From: Bradyrhizobium sp. CCBAU 53351
GTDB lineage: Bacteria; Pseudomonadota; Alphaproteobacteria; Rhizobiales; Xanthobacteraceae
Direction of reading: 5' to 3'
Length of the DNA: 64,000 bases
Assembly: GCF_015291745.1 (NCBI RefSeq)
Contig: NZ_CP030060.1
Location: 1-64,000, forward strand
The position numbers and the translations under genes were made by a program. How positions within the stretch are numbered: the first letter of the stretch is position 1; each line of letters begins with the position of its first letter. The notes under the pieces are model-generated. The model had not been told where the DNA came from and ran no database searches. It saw nothing but the letters and a program-made list of their open reading frames with translations. Shown here piece after piece: positions 41,058 through 50,416 of this stretch.

Positions 41058-42055
41058 GTCTACAACATCCGTGTCGGTCGGCTTGCCGGGCTGCGAGAAG
41101 TCCAGCATGACGCCGCGCTGGTAGGCCCACAGGTCAAGATCGCGCGACACGAACTCGCTGCCTTGATCGACGCGGATCGTGGCCGGGAAGCCCGCTTCTT
41201 TGCAGGCCCTTTCCAGCACCGCCACGACGTCGGCGCCGCGGAAGGTGAACCGTGGCGCCAGCGCCGGTGAGAACCGTGAGAAGATATCGACGATTGTCAG
41301 CACGCTAAGCTTGTGTCCTGTTGCCAACTGGTCATGGACGAAGTCCATCGCCCAGGTCTCGTGGATCGCGTCGCCGGCTTGCGATCATCGCGCAGCTTGA
41401 CTTTGACGCGGCGCTTGGGCCTTTTTGTTGCGCAATTGCAGGCCCAACTCGCGATAGACGCGCCGGGTCTTGTTCTGGCACGGCGCCCATCCTTCACGAC
41501 GCAGCAGCACGTGAACGCGGCGATAACCGTAGCGAATGCGGGCATGACAGGTCTCCTTGATCTTCTGCTCGAGGGCAGCTTGGCCGGAGCGACGGGACTT
41601 GTAGTGGTGGGTCGACCTGTCAAACTAAAACGCCGCACAGGCCCTGCGGATCGAGACCTGCCATTCGTTGCGGACTTCGTCAACCAGCTTGCGCTTCCGG
41701 CAAGGCCTCATAGCCTTCGGCGGATCACGTCCTGCGGCATCTCCTTGTCGAGCGACAGGCCCGCGACCAGTTTCTTCAGCTTGCCGTTCTGGGCCTCGAG
41801 CTGCTTCAAGCGCGGCATCTCCGTCGGCAGCAGTCCGTCACACTTCTTCTTCCAGTTGAAGTAGGTCGCTTGGCTGATCCCGACCTTGCGGAAGATCTTC
41901 GCAGCCGGGACGCCATCGTTGCCCTGCTTCAGGATGAACGCCTTCCGGGCGTCCGAGAACTTCGAGGCCTTCATCGTCCTTCGCTCCTCCCAGCCGAGGG
42001 GATTCGGCAGCGAAAACTCTAGCCAAAGTGGTCCAGCTTGCCGGCCTCAGATCAT
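41058..42055 (-). pseudogene. IS3-family element relic (orfA intact, orfB broken and cut)
   Basis: On the minus strand orfA (41974-41708, 88 aa) reads MKASKFSDARKAFILKQGND and GISQATYFNWKKKCDGL. OrfB follows in broken frames and is readable at WAMDFVHDQLATGHKLSVLT (first Asp), TIRVDQGSEFVSRDLDLWAY (second Asp), stopping near 41058 before the catalytic Glu. The end-proximal sequence 41985-42055 recurs at 51240-51310, marking the element's left terminus. Confidence 0.8.
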
Positions 42056-42590
42056 GTCGTTGAACCGACACGCACGATGGTTTCACCGAAAGGGTTAAGT
42101 GTTGGCGCCCTGCCTTCGGTCATGAAGCGCTCGAAATTGAGCGATCTTAACGTCGCTACCGTGTTGCCCCGTTGCGAGCGCTTCTAAGCCTGCTCGTTGT
42201 CGTCGCGCTCGCGCACAACCGTTCGGCGCGGCGAAGGACGTTGATCATCGAGAGGAGATCGTCAGCGTCGGCTTCAATGCGGCTCTTCACTCGCATCCCA
42301 GTCGGAAACTGAAGATGTCGGCGACCGCGTCCAAGACCTGCTCGCCATCTGTCTGGAGCCTCTGATTCCGATCCTGCGGTGTTTGAAAAGGCGGTAGGCC
42401 TGAAGCAGGTGCTCGATTACGACTCGGTCGCCGGATCAGAAGGCCTGGTGCGGCTCGAAATCGTCATGCTCGCGCATGTGAGGGGACTGCGTCGCAGGCA
42501 AGCTCGAGCGGGTCCGTGGGACCATAGGACACCGAGAACCAACAGTCAGAGCTTGGCTCTTTTCGTACCAACGCGTCGCGCTTCAGACAA
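42056..42590. other. Gene-poor stretch upstream of the PurF-like operon
   Basis: Short frames only; no domain recognised. Sequence looks decayed. Confidence 0.4.
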
Positions 42591-42592
42591 CG

Positions 42593-42608
42593 TGTCGGGA
42601 GTCGGACG
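42593..42608. promoter_or_regulatory. Weak NifA-site-like sequence
   Basis: TGT-N10-ACG, one mismatch from TGT-N10-ACA, about 100 bp upstream of the sigma54-type promoter of the PurF-like operon. Suggestive only. Confidence 0.3.
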
Positions 42609-42694
42609 ACGCGAAATCATCGCTGGCAAACCAAATGGCCAACTCTTTTCGAATTCCGTCGGCTCTGGGGGCGCGAGCCGAGTGATCTAAGGGC

Positions 42695-42710
42695 TGGTAT
42701 GGCGCTTGCT
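42695..42710 (+). promoter_or_regulatory. Sigma54-type promoter of the PurF-like operon
   Basis: TGGTATGGCGCTTGCT keeps GG-N10-GC spacing exactly (GG 42696-42697, GC 42708-42709) and the TTGCT -12 element; the -24 element has two mismatches from TGGCAC. It lies about 100 bp before the operon's start codon. Confidence 0.6.
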
Positions 42711-42809
42711 TAAAGAGAGGCGGAACCACGTCTACGCCCCCTGGCGATTAAATACCTTCGCCTGCGATGGACCTAGGAGATCGGTTCTTTAGCACGAGGA
42801 GCTAATAGC

Positions 42810-44399
42810 ATGTCCGGTGTTGCTGCTGCGTTTCTATGCTCTTCAAGCAAGTCACGGGCGACGGTTTATGATCGGCTCAAGCACATGGTTCCGAAACTTG
42901 CATTTCGCGGTCAGGCGGGGGTCGGCATTGCAGCTTTCATGCACAAGGAAGGTGTTCGATATGCGAGAGCGCTTCAGTCCTCATGCGACTCAGTGCGCAT
43001 TGAGCACGATGAACAGGATCCGAATTTTAGGCCCCATGTTGCAATCGCCCATATCCGTAGCCGATGCCGCGGAATCAGCGATGGCGGGGACCTTCAGCCA
43101 ATTCACAACAATGCGGGCACCAGCCGCAGTTTGGCAATTTCTCTAGATGGAGCCTTGGTCAATGGCCGTGAACTCAGGGGAGAATTGCTTGCCCAGGGCT
43201 ATAGGTTGGGCAGCAACACAGATGCTGAGCTCTTGCTCAAGTGGATTGAAGGCTCTTGTGAAAGAGACTATTGGCGGCACGGTCTGCCCGTCAATTACGA
43301 AAACATCTTTCGCGACATTGATGACCGAATTGATGGCGCTATTAGCGCGATTCTCCTGGACGGAGAAGGAAATCTGGTTGCATACCGTAATCGATGTGGT
43401 TTGCGTCCATTGGAAACTATGCAAACAGATGACGGGTTCTTGCTGGTTGCTTCGGAAAATTGTGCCTTTGCCGATCTGGAGGGTAAGACACAGCAAATCT
43501 TACCAGGGCACATCAGGTATGTAGACGGGAAAATGGGGTACTGCGTTGATCGTTCCGTGAGCAACGGGCAATACAAAGCCAAACTCTGCGCCTACGAAGC
43601 TCTTTACTTAGGAAATCCGAACACATCGGTCGAAGGCCAATCACATTTCGAAACCCGTTACAACATCGGAGCCGCCCTTGGTGGCCTTGTTGCGCAGCGA
43701 CTGCAAGGAGAACTAGGCTCCACACTCACAATCGTTTCCTCCATGCCGCATACTGGCGGGCCGTACGCTGATGGTCTGTTTGCATCTCTCGTCGAATACG
43801 GCGTGTTCGCCCAGCGTCGGGAAGTAGTCTCAACGCAATTTTTTCAGCGAACTCTAATCGGTACACCCAGCGAGCGAAAATGTCTCATTGCTCAAAAGTA
43901 CCGCGTATCGGAAACGAGCCTTGCTGAAGCCGCGATAATAATTGTCGACGAGGCCCTCATTCGTGGCGATACCAGTCAGGCTGTCACGAATATGCTGCTT
44001 GCCGCTGGGGCCAAAGCCGTACATTGGGCGATCGGTTCGCCGCCCATAGTGGCTCCTAACTACTACGGCATGGGTATCGACACACTAGATGAGTTGGCAT
44101 TCTGGCAGATATGGAAACAATTGCCGCCTGAACAGCGCACGCAAATCCTTCGCTTTCACAAGATGGAGCCGCAAGATCTCAAAATCATCGAAAGCAATAT
44201 CGCGGCATCCATCAACGCGGCCACGATAACGTATCTGCCGTTTCCACTTCTAGTATCGTTGTTGCCCTGCAGGCAAGACGGCGTCGATTTGTCACCGTTT
44301 ACATTCGAGATGCCAACCCCTGCGGGGCAGAAGCGCGCGAATAGGAACTTGCGCGAATTAGCGGCCGATCTTCCCTATTCGGAATCGATCCTTGCTTGA
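42810..44399 (+). CDS. PurF-like amidophosphoribosyltransferase lacking the glutaminase cysteine
   Basis: PurF makes phosphoribosylamine from PRPP and glutamine. This 529-aa protein has both PurF domains. Ribosome site GAGGAG precedes ATG 42810 at normal distance, so the N-terminus is reliable: MSGVAAAF, where PurF needs Cys directly after Met (CGI). Oxyanion Asn-Gly is Asp-Gly (D113-G114 in SLDGALVN), and the HVRYPT motif is HIRSRC (R83 kept). The PRPP loop VDEALIRGDTS (about 379-389) and SPPIVAPNYYGMGIDT of the synthase domain remain. It therefore probably cannot use glutamine, and may use ammonia or another amine, or do a different PRPP reaction (inference). First of three genes, 9 bp before the HAD gene. 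Not the housekeeping purF. Confidence 0.85.
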   Translation: MSGVAAAFLCSSSKSRATVYDRLKHMVPKLAFRGQAGVGIAAFMHKEGVRYARALQSSCDSVRIEHDEQDPNFRPHVAIAHIRSRCRGISDGGDLQPIHNNAGTSRSLAISLDGALVNGRELRGELLAQGYRLGSNTDAELLLKWIEGSCERDYWRHGLPVNYENIFRDIDDRIDGAISAILLDGEGNLVAYRNRCGLRPLETMQTDDGFLLVASENCAFADLEGKTQQILPGHIRYVDGKMGYCVDRSVSNGQYKAKLCAYEALYLGNPNTSVEGQSHFETRYNIGAALGGLVAQRLQGELGSTLTIVSSMPHTGGPYADGLFASLVEYGVFAQRREVVSTQFFQRTLIGTPSERKCLIAQKYRVSETSLAEAAIIIVDEALIRGDTSQAVTNMLLAAGAKAVHWAIGSPPIVAPNYYGMGIDTLDELAFWQIWKQLPPEQRTQILRFHKMEPQDLKIIESNIAASINAATITYLPFPLLVSLLPCRQDGVDLSPFTFEMPTPAGQKRANRNLRELAADLPYSESILA

Positions 44400-44408
44400 G
44401 GTCAAATC

Positions 44409-45089
44409 ATGAAACCGGTTCTCGTCTTTGATTGGAATGGAACGCTGCTCGATGATACGTACGCACTGCTCCAAACGACAAATGCCATACTAGATCGCTT
44501 TGGTCATGCAACAATCGACATGAGCACCTTCCGGGAACATTGCGATGTTCCGCTATCTCTTCTTTATCGCAGTCTCGGAATGTCGCAAGACGAGGTTGCG
44601 ACGGTGGATCGCGATGGCAGTGCAATCTTTCACGACACGTACGAACCTCTTGCGGGTAAAGCCGATCTGCGCGAGGGCGCGCGCAGGGTGTTGGAGTTAG
44701 CGCACCAAGAAGCAGCTTCGTCCATCATCGTGAGCAACCATATAGTCGATCCTCTGCGCTCCCAATTGAGAAGACTTGGGATCGACGACTACATCAACGA
44801 TGTGCTCGCCTTTGAAAACCGCACTACCCAATATAAATCGATGAGCAAGGGAGAGCGGCTTCGTCTATACATGCAGAAAAACAACCTGAAGCCGGCGTCA
44901 ACCTTCATCATCGGCGATATGCCGGTCGAAACGGATATCGCGCGCAATCTCGGACTCGTAAGCATATCCATTACCGGTGGATTTGTTTCGGAGTCGCGCT
45001 TGCGCGCGGCGCGTCCTGACTACACGATTAACAACCATCATGAGCTGTTACCAATCTTACAAAGGCACGGGTTTTTTCGGAATGCATAA
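44409..45089 (+). CDS. HAD-superfamily hydrolase
   Basis: 226 aa, phosphoglycolate-phosphatase-like HAD fold. Motif I is FDWNGTLLDD (nucleophile D8; the usual acid/base Asp at +2 is Asn, as in a known HAD subgroup). Motif II is IIVSNH (about residue 103), motif IV FIIGDMPVETD (about 170-180). The cap lies between motifs I and II. Cytoplasmic. It sits between a PurF-like and a dehydrogenase-like gene (gaps 9 and 3 bp), so it likely dephosphorylates an intermediate of the same pathway (inference). Intact. Confidence 0.85.
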   Translation: MKPVLVFDWNGTLLDDTYALLQTTNAILDRFGHATIDMSTFREHCDVPLSLLYRSLGMSQDEVATVDRDGSAIFHDTYEPLAGKADLREGARRVLELAHQEAASSIIVSNHIVDPLRSQLRRLGIDDYINDVLAFENRTTQYKSMSKGERLRLYMQKNNLKPASTFIIGDMPVETDIARNLGLVSISITGGFVSESRLRAARPDYTINNHHELLPILQRHGFFRNA

Positions 45090-45092
45090 ATC

Positions 45093-45998
45093 ATGATTGG
45101 CGAGGAATCATCACCCAACGTCGCTCCTAAAACGGCGAAGCAGAGAATAGGCCTTATCGGAGCTGGACGCATGGGAACCGGTATCGGTATCAGCCTATTG
45201 CGTCACCAAATCGAGCTGCATATCAAAGCGAACAAAACTCGCTTCGGTGCGGATCGCTTGACTGGTGCAGGTGCCCATGAACATCCTTCGATCGCCGAGT
45301 TGGCGCGGCATGTAAACGCCGTCGTGTTATCCTTGCCTTCCAGCCGCGAGGTTGAGGCAGTATGCCTTGGGCAAGATGGGCTGTTCGTCCATATGCCCCG
45401 AGGAGGGTTGATAATTGACTGCTCGACGTCTTATCCTGCTTCAACGGTCGCACTGGCTGAGCAGGCGCAAAAATGCGGCCTAAGCTTTATGGACGCTCCA
45501 GTAACGCGGAGCCCCGAACAAGCAGAGCTAGGCCTTCTCAACGCGATCGTTGGATCGAATGAAAAGCTTTTTCCTGTCGCTGAGGGCATTCTTGGTGCGT
45601 TTTGTGAGACCGTTCTTCATGTCGGAGATGTCGGACAAGGTCACAAGCTCAAGCTTGTTTACAACAGCATGACTATGGGGATAGCGGCGGTAGCCGCGGA
45701 GGTTTGCCAGTTTGCGTGCGGCCTTGACGTCGATCTCGTAACACTCCGCTCTCTGGTTAGTCGGGGCTCCACCAATAGCGGAATATTTCAAGCCTTCGTG
45801 TCCTTTTTGTTAGGCGAGAAACCCGATGTTCTGGCAATCTCAATCGCGAATTCCGCAAAGGATATTGAGTGCGCTGTGCGCCTGGCAGGCGAGAGCGCAG
45901 TTCCGGTGCCGGTCTTGGCTGCCGCCGCACACAAATTAAATGTCTCAGTTGTTGCGGGCAAAGGCGAACTCACACTACCTCATCTGTCTCGCCCATGA
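45093..45998 (+). CDS. 3-hydroxyisobutyrate-dehydrogenase-like oxidoreductase
   Basis: 301 aa, beta-hydroxyacid dehydrogenase family. NAD(P) motif IGLIGAGRMGTGI (GxGxMG, residues 23-28), substrate motif MDAPVTRSPEQAELG (the family DAPVSGG motif, altered after the first T), and the catalytic-lysine motif GQGHKLKLVYN (about 189-199). An N-terminal extension of about 17 residues precedes the Rossmann fold. Third gene of the operon, 3 bp after the HAD gene. Substrate unknown: a 2- or 3-hydroxy acid expected. Intact. Confidence 0.85.
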   Translation: MIGEESSPNVAPKTAKQRIGLIGAGRMGTGIGISLLRHQIELHIKANKTRFGADRLTGAGAHEHPSIAELARHVNAVVLSLPSSREVEAVCLGQDGLFVHMPRGGLIIDCSTSYPASTVALAEQAQKCGLSFMDAPVTRSPEQAELGLLNAIVGSNEKLFPVAEGILGAFCETVLHVGDVGQGHKLKLVYNSMTMGIAAVAAEVCQFACGLDVDLVTLRSLVSRGSTNSGIFQAFVSFLLGEKPDVLAISIANSAKDIECAVRLAGESAVPVPVLAAAAHKLNVSVVAGKGELTLPHLSRP

Positions 45999-46149
45999 GC
46001 TCCTCGGCCTATTCATAGCAATCGAGAGCGGGCTCTAACCGCGGAGCGAGTGCAGATCGTCGTTATGGAGAGGTGTAGCTGGCGGGGCCGCGGCCCTCTA
46101 TCGGTCTGCGCATTTTCATCGATGCAGTGTACGCATCCGGGCAACCCTA

Positions 46150-46500
46150 CGATTACCCACATTTTTTGAGGTGTACTGTGCCGAAAAACTTGAGTCGCCA
46201 GAAACGCTTGTGATTCTTTGACGGGTACCTGATTCGAGAAGAGGTGCTCTATGGACTGACTTCACGCGCGCGGGATGAGAAGGCGGATCGGTTGACGTCT
46301 GACGCGGTGACCTGGTTTGACCGTGAAGCAGCGCTTTGCGAATTCCATGACACTCGGCTTGGCGAGAGAATTCGCATGCTGCTGAAGCAGATCGGCGGAG
46401 ACATCGGACAGAGCATTCCGATGGTGTGCCAAGACTGGGCTAATACCAAGGCGGCCTATCGTTTCTTTCTCCAATGAACGAGTAAGCGAGGCCGACATCC
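46150..46500 (+). pseudogene. IS4-family (Tn5-like) element, left end and 5' fragment
   Basis: A terminal repeat at 46150-46170 (CGATTACCCACATTTTTTGA plus one base) is followed by a transposase N-terminus: TWFDREAALCEFHDTRLGER and SIPMVCQDWANTKAAYRFF. It is cut near 46500 after ERVSEADIL. The inverted partner repeat is at 53525-53545 beside another copy of the transposase. Confidence 0.8.
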
Positions 46501-46639
46501 TGTCACAGTGCCGGCCTTTGGCATGAGTTGCATCGTGTCGAGACATGATGCATCCGCGCCACGTCCGCGTTTCACCGTATTGGCGACCGGCGCGAGTACA
46601 TCTGATTGGCAGCTTCATTCCACGAGGCGACCTAAGTGC

Positions 46640-47110
46640 GGCAAGGCCGCCGCTTTTGTTGACCAGGCGATTGCCGGCATCTGAGCCGCTTCGCGCGAGA
46701 AGATCGGTGCTTTCCCGGTACGACGTTTGGAATTGTGCGAACGGATTGTCGGGCGGAGGGAGCTCCAGCCACTCGTCGTCGTACTCGGGACGGTCGTGCT
46801 CGAGTCCGTAGTCGAAATCTTCGACCACGTGGTGGGAGCCGGTGTTGGTTTCCTGATGGTTCTCGACGCCCTCCGGATACTCCCAGACCCTAGGGAAAGT
46901 CTTCCCAATTCCGGATGCTTAATAACGGCTTCATGGTGGAGCTCCGGTCCCATCTGTCGCTCGTCGCTGCAAACGGCGTTCCAGTCCAGCAGGTCCGAAT
47001 CGATTTCGTGTATCTCGCCAAAACGTCGATGTCTGATACGGGCGGTTCCATTGCAGTAGACGTACATCACCAGCGATTTCCCGACTCTTTCCGATGGCAT
47101 CATACCATCG
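46640..47110 (-). pseudogene. Unknown protein, frameshifted
   Basis: Minus-strand reading: VYCNGTARIRHRRFGEIHEI, VCSDERQMGPELHHEAVIKH, then after a shift near 46882 WEYPEGVENHQETNTG, EDFDYGLEHDRPEYDDEWLE and DNPFAQFQTSYRESTDLLAR. The composition is natural and the pieces join sensibly, so I take it as a real but broken gene of an unnamed family. The larger minus frame at 46615-47406 mixes this with out-of-frame sequence. Confidence 0.5.
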
Positions 47111-47385
47111 GAGCGCGCCCGCGGTCGAAGCGGATTGTCGATCGCCGATAACCGACGAAGGAGTGCACGACCGGCGTCGAGCAATGGACAGGAGTCGGAT
47201 CCCGCGCCCAACATACGGCCATGAAGAAGGTCGTGAAAAGCGATGTCATCGGACAGCAGGGAATGTCCCTCATCGAGGGAATCGTTCTCTTGGAGTTCAT
47301 GTTCTATCCGACCGGCGGCGTCGAAGCGGAGATCGACGGCTTCATCGAGTTGCGTGACGCCGAAACGGGCGAGGTCGCAACTGGT

Positions 47386-50085
47386 AGTGTCCAGTATCTT
47401 TCGCACATTGATCAGGCGACGACTCCGGTCTCAGAGAGTTGCTGCTGATAGAGCGGTCGCATATTCATGTAGCATTTGGTCGACCACGCGTTCCGGCAAT
47501 GTGCCGCAGCCGTGCCACTGCCAAGTTGAGACAGGATTGACCGTCAGGAAAGGCGCCGATGACACGGGTTCGTCGCCGGATCTCCTTCATGATGCGCTCG
47601 AGCGGATTGTTAACCGGTATGAGGATGGCGCGGTCACTGTTTCCGCTACTGGCTTTTCGAACTGGTGGCATATGCTGCGAGTATCCGGGATAGAGGCTCC
47701 GGGAGCACGAAGGTGCGGGCGGCCGGTTCGTACGATGAGCTGCGAGCTCGTTTTGTTAGGTGGCCGCCTCTTACGACTCGCCCGGTTGCGCCGAGAGCGC
47801 GAATCCGTAGTTGTCGTGTCGCCCGCCGCTCTCGTTATCAACGTGGCGGGTAGGAAAGACGGACATGCGACGCGTAATCGGAATGGATATCCACCGCACC
47901 TTCTGGGAGGTGGCGATTTGGGAAGGAGGCGTGCTGCGGCACGCAGGCCGGGTCGACATGACCCGCGTGGCACTTGAAGGCTTCGGGAGGACGCCTAAGC
48001 CGACGGACGAGGTCGTTCTGGAAGCGACTGGCAATAGCATGGCAGCGTCGCGCGTACTGTCGCCTTTCGTCGCCCGGGAGGTGATCGCCAACCCGCTGCA
48101 GGTGAAGGCGATCGCCCATGCGCATGTGAAGACCGACAAGGTTGATGCAGGCACTCTCGCGAACCTTTACGTCGCGGGCTACTTGCCCGAAGTGTGGACG
48201 CCGGACGCGGTTACCGAGCGATTGCGCCGGCTGGTGGCGCGGCGTTACCAGATTGTACGTCGTCGAACACGCGTAAAGAATGAGGTGCATGCGATCCTTG
48301 CGTCGCATCTTGTTCCGAAGTGCCTTCACTCTGACCTGCTCAACCAGCGCGGCCGAGTGTGGCTTGCACGGCAGGTCGTGCCGGCAGATGAGCAGCCGGC
48401 ACTTGAGCGGAATATCCGTGAACTCGATCGGCTCGCCGAAGACCAGGCGGAGTTGGACCGCGAGATCGCACTGAGTGTCATGGGCGACAGTCCCGTGCGA
48501 AGGCTGATGACGATCACGAGCGTCAACCTAACGGTGGCCGTCGGCATCATCGCGGCGGTCGGCGACGTCACGCGAGTCAAGAGCCCACAGAAGCTGGTGA
48601 GCTACTTCGGCCTGAATCCACGGGTACGCCAGTCGGGCCTCGGCGCTGCCCATCATGGGCGCATCAGCAAGGTTGGTCGCAGCCACGCGCGGGCGATGCT
48701 GGTCGAGGCGGAATGGGGTGCTGCAAAGAGGCCTTGTTCGTTCGCATCAGGGCGAAGCGGGGGCATCAGATCGCGGCGGTCGCGCTTGCCCGTAAGCTCA
48801 CTGTCCTATGCAGGCATCTGCTGACCAAGCAGGAAGACTATCTTTGGGCGCGGCCGGCTCCGGTGGCGAGCAAGATGCGCGCCATGGATGGAGGCTCAGG
48901 CGGGGCGGCCGCAGAAGAAAGGCAATCGCCGGGGGGACCACTTACGCCTATAACGTCAAGTCTCTGCGCGACCAGGAACGTCAGGTCGCCGAACTCGCCG
49001 AGAAGAGTTACGTACGATTTGTAACGTACTGGAAAGTATGTCCGCCGAGGGCGCGGCGCGCGGACGCCTCAACCCGATAAGGCTTGAATAGGCTGCCTGG
49101 CCGCGCTTCCAGCCGACACGCCGCTCTTCGCCACGAGGTCGCCCGCGCCAACCGCGGCGCGGCTCTCTTGGGTATGAATGGCCTTGAGCATGTGGCTCAC
49201 CTCGCGGACCCGGGTCGACGGCACGAGGCTGAAGACATTGCGATAAAAATGCACCATGCGGCGCTGATAGCGTACCCCCCGTAGTAATCCGTAACGCTTT
49301 CGGCAAGACCTCGGCAGGCATCGGAAACCACCAACTGCACGCCCTTGAGACCACGATCGACGAGATGCCGCAAAAACGATGACCAGCCGGACTTGCCTCC
49401 GTGGCACCTTCACAGATGCCGAGGATCCCCCGGAATCCCTCGGCATTGACGGCCGAGGCCATCAGCAGCGACACGTTGCGAACTTCACCGGCCCAGCTGC
49501 GCTTCATCACAATGCCATCGAGATAGAGATACGGATGCTCGTCCTCGATCCTGCGATTCCGCCATGCCTCGATCTTGGCATAGATCTTCTTGTTCAGGTT
49601 CGACACTGTGCTCGGGCTGACCCGGGTGCCCCACAGCGCCTCCGTGATGTCTTCGACCCGGCGAACTGAAATCCCGGCCAGATACATCTCGATCAGCGCC
49701 TCCTCAACCGAGCTCTCCCGCCTCTGGTAGCGCTCGATAGTCGCCGTCTCGAAGGTTTGCCGCCGTAGCTTCTGGCCTTCAAATTGACGTCGCCCGCCTT
49801 GGTTTGCAGCGTTCGTTCGTAGCTGCCCGCCCGCGTGTCCTGCTGGGCCTGGCTCCGCTCATAGCGTCCGACACCGCACAGCAGGTCCGCTTCGGCCTCC
49901 AGCATGGCATTCAGCGTCTCTTCTACCGTTCCGCGGACCATCTCGCCCAGGTGATCGCGAATCCGGGCTTCATCTATCTGGATCACCTGACCCATGGCAT
50001 TCCCATCGTTCATCCAAAGCTCCTTCATTCTAGAAGAAGCCGTCAGTGCTGAAAGAGCGAAAGATTCTGTACGCAACCTGCTCCT
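47386..50085 (-). mobile_element. IS256-family element interrupted by an IS110 element
   Basis: Ends share the block ATCTTTCGC near the edges as inverted repeats. The transposase is on the minus strand: GQVIQIDEARIRDHLGEMVR and TLNAMLEAEADLLCG (about 49990-49860), GISVRRVEDITEALWG, YLYLDGIVMKRSW (first Asp), RRMVHFYRNVFSLVP (about 49260). After the IS110 insertion it resumes with NPLERIMKEIRRRTRVIGAF at about 47600. Frameshifts are present on both sides. Confidence 0.85.
47865..49020 (+). pseudogene. IS110-family transposase inside the IS256 element
   Basis: Starts at ATG 47865 (MRRVIGMDIHRTFWEVAIWE; DEDD first Asp). Contains VVLEATGNSMAASRVL, HVKTDKVDAGTLANLY (catalytic D-x-x-D region), and the C-terminal transposase_20 domain (LMTITSVNLTVAVGIIAAVG, LVSYFGLNPRVRQSG). 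A frameshift near 48725 moves the last part (RIRAKRGHQIAAVALARKL) to another frame. Nearly complete but inactive unless the shift is an error. Confidence 0.88.
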
Positions 50086-50416
50086 GCGGGTCCAGGGCAA
50101 GGCCACTGAGCGCGAACGACTGCAGGTGGAGACCGAGGAAACGTTCGAATTCGCGTGCGCCGACGCTGACATCGAATACTGGACCAAAGGCACGGCTCCC
50201 GTCCTGCTGATCGTCGTGGCTCTGAAGACGCGGAAGGCCTACTGCAAATCGCTGAAGGAGTGGTTTGCGGATCCGGAGCGCCGTAAGTCCCGCAGGTCGT
50301 CTTCGAGAAGGCGAACCTACCAACGCTAAGGGGTGTCCCAATGGGGCGATCTGAGTACAATAGGACCTATGCTTGGTGGCAGGATTAAGCCGCCACACTA
50401 AAAGCGAGGACTACGC

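Larger units (their letters stand above)
47221..50330 (+). pseudogene. DUF4365-like gene split by nested insertion sequences
   Basis: First half 47221-47390: MKKVVKSDVIGQQGMSLIEG and GGVEAEIDGFIELRDAETGE. Second half about 50080-50330: LLLRVQGKATERERLQVETE, FEFACADADIEYWTKGTAPV and WFADPERRKSR. Together they give a DUF4365-type protein, a nuclease-like fold found with defence genes. The 2.7 kb between is an IS256-family element that itself contains an IS110-family element. CGCAACTG before and CGCAACCTG after the insertion look like a decayed target duplication. Confidence 0.7.

Noticed and set aside
46615..47406. Single 263-codon minus-strand gene
   Set aside because: Its upstream part is antisense to the DUF4365 first half and its last third is out of frame with the recognisable protein; I keep only the joined pieces at 46640-47110.
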